From: Cystobasidium ongulense | Lineage: Eukaryota > Basidiomycota > Cystobasidiomycetes > Cystobasidiales > Cystobasidiaceae | NCBI GenBank assembly: GCA_022835595.1 | Contig: BQUP01000002.1 | Coordinates: 1,054,001 to 1,118,000 of the forward strand | DNA length: 64,000 nucleotides | Direction of reading: 5' to 3' | In this document: positions 56,565 to 64,000 of the stretch, in pieces | Position numbering within the stretch: position 1 is the stretch's first letter | Layout: every line of letters starts with the position of its first letter | Position numbers and translations under genes: made by a program | The notes under the pieces: model-generated | Seen by the model: only the letters and a program-made list of their open reading frames with translations | Databases searched by the model: none | What the model was told of the DNA's origin: nothing

Positions 56565-57507
56565 GCTTCGTGATGTTGTCAAATGTTGGCTATGTGCTTG
56601 TTAGCGGCCTATTACAGTGCCTTCTCGTTGGCTGTGACACTGGTTAGTCTGGAAGTGGGAGAGAGGGAAGGGAGGTCAAGTAGGTGGACCGTCAGACATG
56701 CGCCATGTCAGTAAAGAGAGTGTGAGAAGGGCATTGTGTTCTGGGTCTGCAGGCTTTGTGCTTTGTTGCGGCATGTAAGCGATGACCTTCTTTTGTGCAT
56801 CCTTGCTAGGACCAATCTGATGTTTGAGATTCAAAGGTCGTGGTCACCTGTGTAGCTACAGTGCTTCTTCATAGCCAGCGACCTCTCCTCAAAGCGATGC
56901 CGTATCTTTACGCTTGCAAGTAGAAGTAGATGCATGCGTTGTAGTTGCCCCACCACCTCGACCGTGCCATGCCATGCAGTGGGAAGAGCACACCGACCGT
57001 CGGGAAGGGCAACGCAAGCAGGCAGCATGCATGCGAGGTGGTCGTCTTTGTGCTGTATACCAATGCAATGTGCTCCTCCCTCGTCATGCGTGTCGTCTGC
57101 TGCCCAAAAGCGAGGCCAGCCCATTGCCCGATCCGGTAGGCAGCGAGATGGAGAGAATTGCTGGATTTGATATTTGATAATAATTGCAATACTAATGCAG
57201 AGATGGACGGCGTGTCTGCCGCATCTCTCTTTCCCTCTTAACGCTTCACCTTCTTGCTTTCGATATCGTCTATCCTCCGTCCCCGTCGTGTTGCCGCCCA
57301 TCACCATCGCGTCCACCCATCAATTTATTTTATTTTGCATGCCTCAGCCTCATATCGACAACAGAGCACAACACAAGCAGAGGACCGCAGCTCTCACTCT
57401 CCCCAAGCATACACACAACACGACACTACACTCCTCAAGCCACTGGGCACGCTCAGCGAGGACTAGCCACATAAGAGCAATCTACGCGCAGGAAGAAAGA
57501 TATAATA
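56565..57507. promoter_or_regulatory. Long divergent promoter region, 7TM protein / TPT transporter
   Basis: 943 bp between diverging start codons. A 161-codon minus-strand frame at 56831 has no ATG-plus-domain support. The plus strand from 57240 to 57500 is C/A- and T/C-rich, as expected for a long 5' leader before the transporter ATG. No repeat or RNA gene recognised. Confidence 0.4.
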
Positions 57508-59570
57508 ATGGCAGACACACGCCTCAACATCAACGGCGGCGGGATCCAGGACCACAAGCAATGTGGGTGCATTCCAGTCGACACCTGCATGCGGTGCTGG
57601 CGTGCTGTGTGAATGCTGCACTCGCTGGGATCATGCTCGTCCGTCGTCCTTCATCGGAGCGCAGTTTGATGGGGTGGATGAGTGGATGGATGGAATAGGC
57701 CATGCACGTGGGGCCGGCCATCACAAATGGGCAAATACAGCGCGACGGTTCCAGCGAGGCTGCACTCTACCACCACCAACACCATGGCATGCTGTGCTCG
57801 TACTGGCGCTGATCCCGTCCTGTGCTTCCCACCACAGATGAAATGTCCTCGGACCTCAGAGACGCAGACAAGGTCGACGACCCTCTGCTCGCAAACCCCG
57901 TCACCCACGCACAGCCAGCAAAGGTCGTGAGTGGATGGCATTGATTGCCTTCTCGCCCAGGCTGGATGCTGACTCTCTCCCTCCTCGTCCCTCCGCTCAA
58001 CAGGACGCAAAGCAGCTCAACCCAGCCGTAGTTATCTGCATCTGGATCGCCCTCTCTTCCAGCGTCGTCAGTCCAGTCTGAGCTCTGTACACATGTGATT
58101 GTGATTGACTGACCCTTCTTGCGCCTCTCGTTGTGCGCGTCTCTTTGCCGCAGATCCTCTACAACAAAGCCATCCTCGCAAGTCTCGTCGATCCAACCCG
58201 AGAACGCGTCCCAGACTGACTTTGTCCAACTCTCTTCTATCTTTTCACTAACAGTCCATTGACGACCTCAACTTCCCTTAGTCAGTAGCTCTCTCGATGC
58301 TCCTATATCTTCACTCCAATACCTACGTGACTGACCATCATCAACAATCACTTGCATTTCGTGTTAAACCAGCCCAATCTTCCTTACAACATGGCATCTG
58401 GTTTTCGCAACGATAGGAACAAGACTAATGCTACGCACAACTCATTTATTAGATGGTGTTCATACCGTACAAATGTCTTGGGATAGATGGATGAGATCTA
58501 TAGTGCCCGTTGGAGCGCTATTCTCTGCTAGTTTGATCTTCTCAAACATGGCTTATTTGACTTTGAGTGTCAGTTTCATTCAGATGTGAGTTATGACCTT
58601 TATTTGTCTTCGACGATGGGCACGCTTCAGCATGTGTCTGCGGATCTGCATGCCGAGGGGAAACCGTGGGGCGATTAAAGCGAGCGATCTGACAATGTTT
58701 CTTCATCCCTCCTTCCCCTTATGCTTTCTTTCGTCGGTTTCTACAGGCTCAAAGCTTTCGTCTCAGTAGCAGTCCTCGGAATGTCCGTTCTCATGGGCCT
58801 AGAAGTGCCCACTAAGCGAACACTGGTCATTGTCCTCTGCATCAGTTCAGGAGTCGCTCTCGCTTCACTCGGTGAAATCAACTTGTGAGTTTTCCAGTCT
58901 CCGTACCATATTTGCTTTGCTTTACAGTGTTTCGGCACGGAGAGTCGCAGAAGCTGATAGGTCTCCTCTTGCTTGTATGATGCAACTTTACTACCTACAG
59001 CGTTCTATCCGGATTCATCTGCCAAGCACTCGGAATTCTCTTTGAAGCCGCTCGATTAGTATCAATCCAAAAATTATTACACGGAATGAAGATGGATCCA
59101 TTAGTATCATTATATTATTTCGCACCAGTTTGCGCAACATTAAATGCATTATTGATTCCAGTTTATGAAGGAAGTGCACCATTTTATTTAGTTTGGGATA
59201 GATTAGGTCCTTTGATCATGTTAACAAACGCTTCTTGCGCTTTTTGCTTGAATATCGCAGTCGTTTTCTTAATCGGTTGCGCTTCTAGTTTAGTCCTTAC
59301 TCTTTCTGGAGTTATCAAAGATATCTTACTTGTAGTAGGTTCAGTTGTCATCATGGGCTCTACTGTTACTTTCCTACAAGTCGTTGGATACGGTATCGCT
59401 TTGTGTGAGTTGTCACACTTTCCTCATACATTCGTAGCAGAATTCGAACAATTTGACTGACATTTATGCTTTTCCGGCCTTCTACAGTGGGACTCGTCGC
59501 CTTCAAGACAAAGGCTGAAGTCGTAGATCAATACGTTCAACGGGCAAAGGCAATCGTAGGACTCCGATAA
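57508..59570 (+). CDS. Triose-phosphate-translocator-family (DMT) nucleotide-sugar-type transporter
   Basis: Nine exons: 57508..57562, 57838..57926, 58004..58066, 58154..58186, 58255..58280, 58373..58585, 58747..58884, 59001..59404, 59488..59570; 367 aa. About ten TM segments. TPT-family signs are IWIALSSSVILYNKAIL, FPYPIFLTTWHLVFA, FSNMAYLTLSVSFIQMLKAF, ASLGEINFVLSGFICQ, LYYFAPVCATL, and TLSGVIKDILLVVGS near the end. A short acidic N-terminus precedes TM1. Likely Golgi or ER; the substrate is undetermined. The first intron is 275 nt, the longest found here. The donor ending exon 4 (CTC|GTCGAT) is weak and uncertain. Confidence 0.88.
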
Positions 59571-60601
59571 ATAAGCTTGAGGAAACTCACTTTCGAGATT
59601 AAAAGGGTTTCCGCGCTCCCTTGGCAATTGTGATACGTATTCCGCCAAGCAAAAAGGCCAGATCGCTCAGTGTCGCCTTCCCCAATCCAATTACTCTCAT
59701 CATTGTTGAGATTTCGCTCGACGTCCTCCCTCGCCCGAGCGATTAACCTTCCTTTCTTCTTTACCCCTCCTCTCCTCTATATTGATTTTCCAAGTTATTT
59801 TGTTGAACGTATTAGAAGTGACATATTCTCCATTGTCCTTTTTTCCGCATACTATCTTTATAAACCTACTATAGCTCTGCAACGAGCCTTAAGGACCTCT
59901 AGACGGACTGCAATGAAATGATTCCACAGCCTTTTAAACCTACCCGTCAACATGTTGTGCTTGCTTTACAGCTGTAGTGCAAGACAGGGCGACTGAAACT
60001 CGCATCCTCTATGCGACCTCCTGATTGCAAATTAGGAAGGAAAGTGAAATTTATTTGCTTTAATTGCAACACTACTTGCTAACTAAGAATGTGATCATGC
60101 TATACAAAAAAAGGGCAAGCTATGTGCTATATGGATCAAGCATAAGAAACAAAGCCTGCTATATATATTCTGTCAACAAACTCTCCACGCTATCGTTGAT
60201 TCTATGAAGAAGAGGAAACCTTGCGGATATAATTTGTGATTCTACTGCGGAAAAGGGAAAAAGAACCAGTGCTTTCGGAATTTGCAATAATATTGATTTC
60301 CAATGTCAAATGCTATGCGCGAATGGTGCGGGGGAAAGAAGATTAAGAACCTATAAGGAAAGGTTGAGAATGTAACGAGGTAGAGGGTTTATGATGCCGC
60401 ACTATGCAAGAGAGGAAAAGTTCATACTGTCTGACATTGCGTCTATTTTGATCTCTACCTTTTTCTGATGGATGGTGCATTGTTTGAGCTGTTCCCAAAC
60501 CCGCTTTCCCGAAATAACAGCATGCGAGTATATGAAGGGGGGATCACGACCTTGAGCGCCGGAGCACCTTCCCTCTTTGCTTGCACAGCAGATATAAACA
60601 T
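59571..60601. other. Long A/T-rich region between convergent genes
   Basis: 1031 bp lie between the stop codons of the transporter and GDH genes. From about 59930 to 60440 it is clearly A/T-rich, with many stops on both strands. No coding, repeat or tRNA structure was recognised. It is long for a convergent spacer here and could hold extended 3' UTRs or a non-coding transcript. Confidence 0.45.
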
Positions 60602-62789
<2,188 letters not shown>

Positions 62790-63517
62790 GGCTTTGGATG
62801 CTGTAGTCGTGGATGTAAAAGTTGCAGATTGTCTTGAAAGATGTACGGTACAGCAGAAGCAGCAATTTATTTTGTAATTATTTCGAGACAGGAAGGAAAG
62901 CTGGCCTTCGCTCTCGAGCCGAAAGCTTGCAGGCCTCCGCGGATTTGCCTATTTTCTGGCCGTGTTTAAATCGCGGCCCTGTTGTGGAACGGAGGGATTT
63001 AATTATCATCGCATCAACTCGCCCGCAGGAAACTCTCGGAGGACGCCCTCCCGGCTCCTTCCTGGTGGCAGAAACGCGGTGACGGATGCCCCGAAGCTCC
63101 AGCCGGCTGTCGATCGAGCCGCCGAACGAGCCGATGCCAAAAGCAAAGATAAGAGAAAGGCGCCGCATGCAAGCTGGCTGATCAGATTGATAAGGGCGAC
63201 AAGTAGACCCCAACAGCCTGCATGCAGTTCGGGGTGCAGTGAGGGTGTGTATGGTGCGGCTTCGTGGATATGCCAACCCTCGACCCCCCCTCGAAAGCTG
63301 GAGCCAAAGAACACGTCTTTCATTTTATCCAAGTATTCTCACCATTACGGTTGCGGACTACCATAGCAATATACAACAGCAGCAGCCACAGCCAGTGTCC
63401 TACATGTCATCGAACCAGCCAGCAAGCGGAGGGTATAGAGGGCGGATTCGTGTATAAGCGAAGACTAGGGCAAAGATCGAGCTCGGCAGAGCCCCTGCAC
63501 TATCATCTGTATCCTCA
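62790..63517. promoter_or_regulatory. Promoter region of NADP-GDH
   Basis: 728 bp between the GDH start codon and the stop codon of the next minus-strand gene. Apart from GATA-like sites it shows GC-rich and AT-rich patches (CGCGGCCC near 62970, TTTAAAT near 62965) but no open frame that makes sense. Confidence 0.4.
62995..63200 (-). promoter_or_regulatory. Putative GATA-factor sites upstream of NADP-GDH
   Basis: TTATCA at 63002-63007 and AGATAAG and TGATAAG at 63148-63154 and 63188-63194 match HGATAR on one strand or the other, 210-400 bp upstream of the GDH start codon. NADP-GDH genes are classic nitrogen-regulated targets of fungal GATA factors, so the placement is suggestive. Confidence 0.35.
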
Positions 63518-64000
63518 CTACACCACCTCAGGTCTGGGTGGAACAGGCGGTGCGACCGCACCCTGCGAGTTGGTTCCAGAAATCAGAGCATCATTTCGAC
63601 CTGTCATCTTGCTCCAGTTTCCTCCACTCGCTCTATTCAACACTTGCTGAGCTTGTGCTTCGTCGGAAACGGCGGGAGCGTTAACTTGACGGGCTTTGAT
63701 CTGTTCCAGGAGATACTCTTCGAATAGCCAGGCATTACGGGAGTTCGGTTTGAAGGCCTAGAGGTTACACCAGAACGACAATCAGACACAAGAGTTGGGA
63801 GTGGGTGGCGAAAGATGCAGCAGGATCTTGGATGGCGCCTCCCGAACGACTTGAGCAAACCCTCCTGCTCAAGCTATAACCTGTCTTCAGCTCCCAGACA
63901 GTCTCCACTCACTTCCTTCTGCAGGAAACTATGTGCGTGACTGCTCTGAAGGTGTAGCCGGACTAGCCTTGAGTAGGAGAGTCGCTCAAGTCGTCCCGCA
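63518..64000 (-). CDS. C-terminal part of an unidentified protein
   Basis: Exons 63913..>64000 and 63518..63757 joined by a 155-nt intron (GTGAGT..CCTCTAG). The visible 109 residues begin GRLERLSYSRLVRLHLQSSHAHSFLQKE and continue AFKPNSRNAWLFEEYLLEQIKARQ, a helical, charged region, then a low-complexity end PPVPPRPEVV. The 5' part lies outside the window. I do not recognise the family; the pattern of aromatic and Leu residues suggests a folded helical domain rather than chance. Confidence 0.6.

Noticed and set aside
56831-57316. 161-codon minus-strand frame
   Set aside because: Composition is unlike the neighbouring genes, with no hydrophobic or domain pattern; part of a divergent promoter region.

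Overview
The window is a gene-dense piece of fungal nuclear chromosome, most likely from a basidiomycete yeast or related basidiomycete. Genes are split by many short introns (mostly 52-95 nt, GTRNGT..CTRAY..YAG). The gene set is fungal: Aim18, Aim34, Meu1-type phosphorylase, She4/Rng3-type UCS protein and Bre2/Ash2. No mobile element, tRNA, rRNA or CRISPR array was recognised. Exon coordinates come from reading splice sites by eye, and reading-frame phase was checked across every junction. Start codons were reset to ATG where the longest open frame began at TTG or GTG.

Layout, left to right: 3' part of an acylaminoacyl-peptidase (+); urease accessory UreG (-); a GNAT acetyltransferase (-); an AIF/FSP1-type oxidoreductase (-); a type II membrane glycosyltransferase-like protein (+); ribosomal eS10 (-); a small membrane protein (+); proline iminopeptidase with 14 exons (+); XRN1 (-); mitochondrial CoA-type carrier (+); mitoribosomal mS35/Bot1 (-); AP-1 gamma adaptin (+); a KANL3/Tex30-like hydrolase (-); a secreted Cys-rich protein with a very long disordered tail (-); calcipressin (-); mitochondrial Ile-tRNA synthetase (+); Ash2/Bre2 (+); Aim34-like SAP protein (-); Aim18-like chalcone-isomerase-fold protein (-); an IQ-motif protein (+); a small putative gene (-); two paralogous signal-peptide/TM proteins (-, -) flanking a UCS-domain myosin chaperone (+); MTA phosphorylase (-); ankyrin-DIL protein (-); a multi-span membrane protein (-); a triose-phosphate-translocator-family transporter (+); NADP-glutamate dehydrogenase (-); and the 3' end of an unidentified gene (-).

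Most of the window is housekeeping: translation, RNA decay, membrane traffic, mitochondrial function and chromatin. Nitrogen metabolism appears twice (UreG and NADP-GDH), each with GATA-factor-like sites upstream. Several gene pairs are head-to-head with 180-240 bp between start codons. The accessory part of the window is the 915-residue secreted protein at 26.7-29.7 kb and the duplicated surface-protein pair at 44.3-49.2 kb.

The most unusual observations are a predicted 3-nt coding microexon in the UreG gene, a repeated N-x-F motif in the long secreted protein, and duplication of a signal-peptide-plus-promoter module with divergent tails. Two GC-AG introns and a 5-nt first coding exon in XRN1 add to the unusual splicing.
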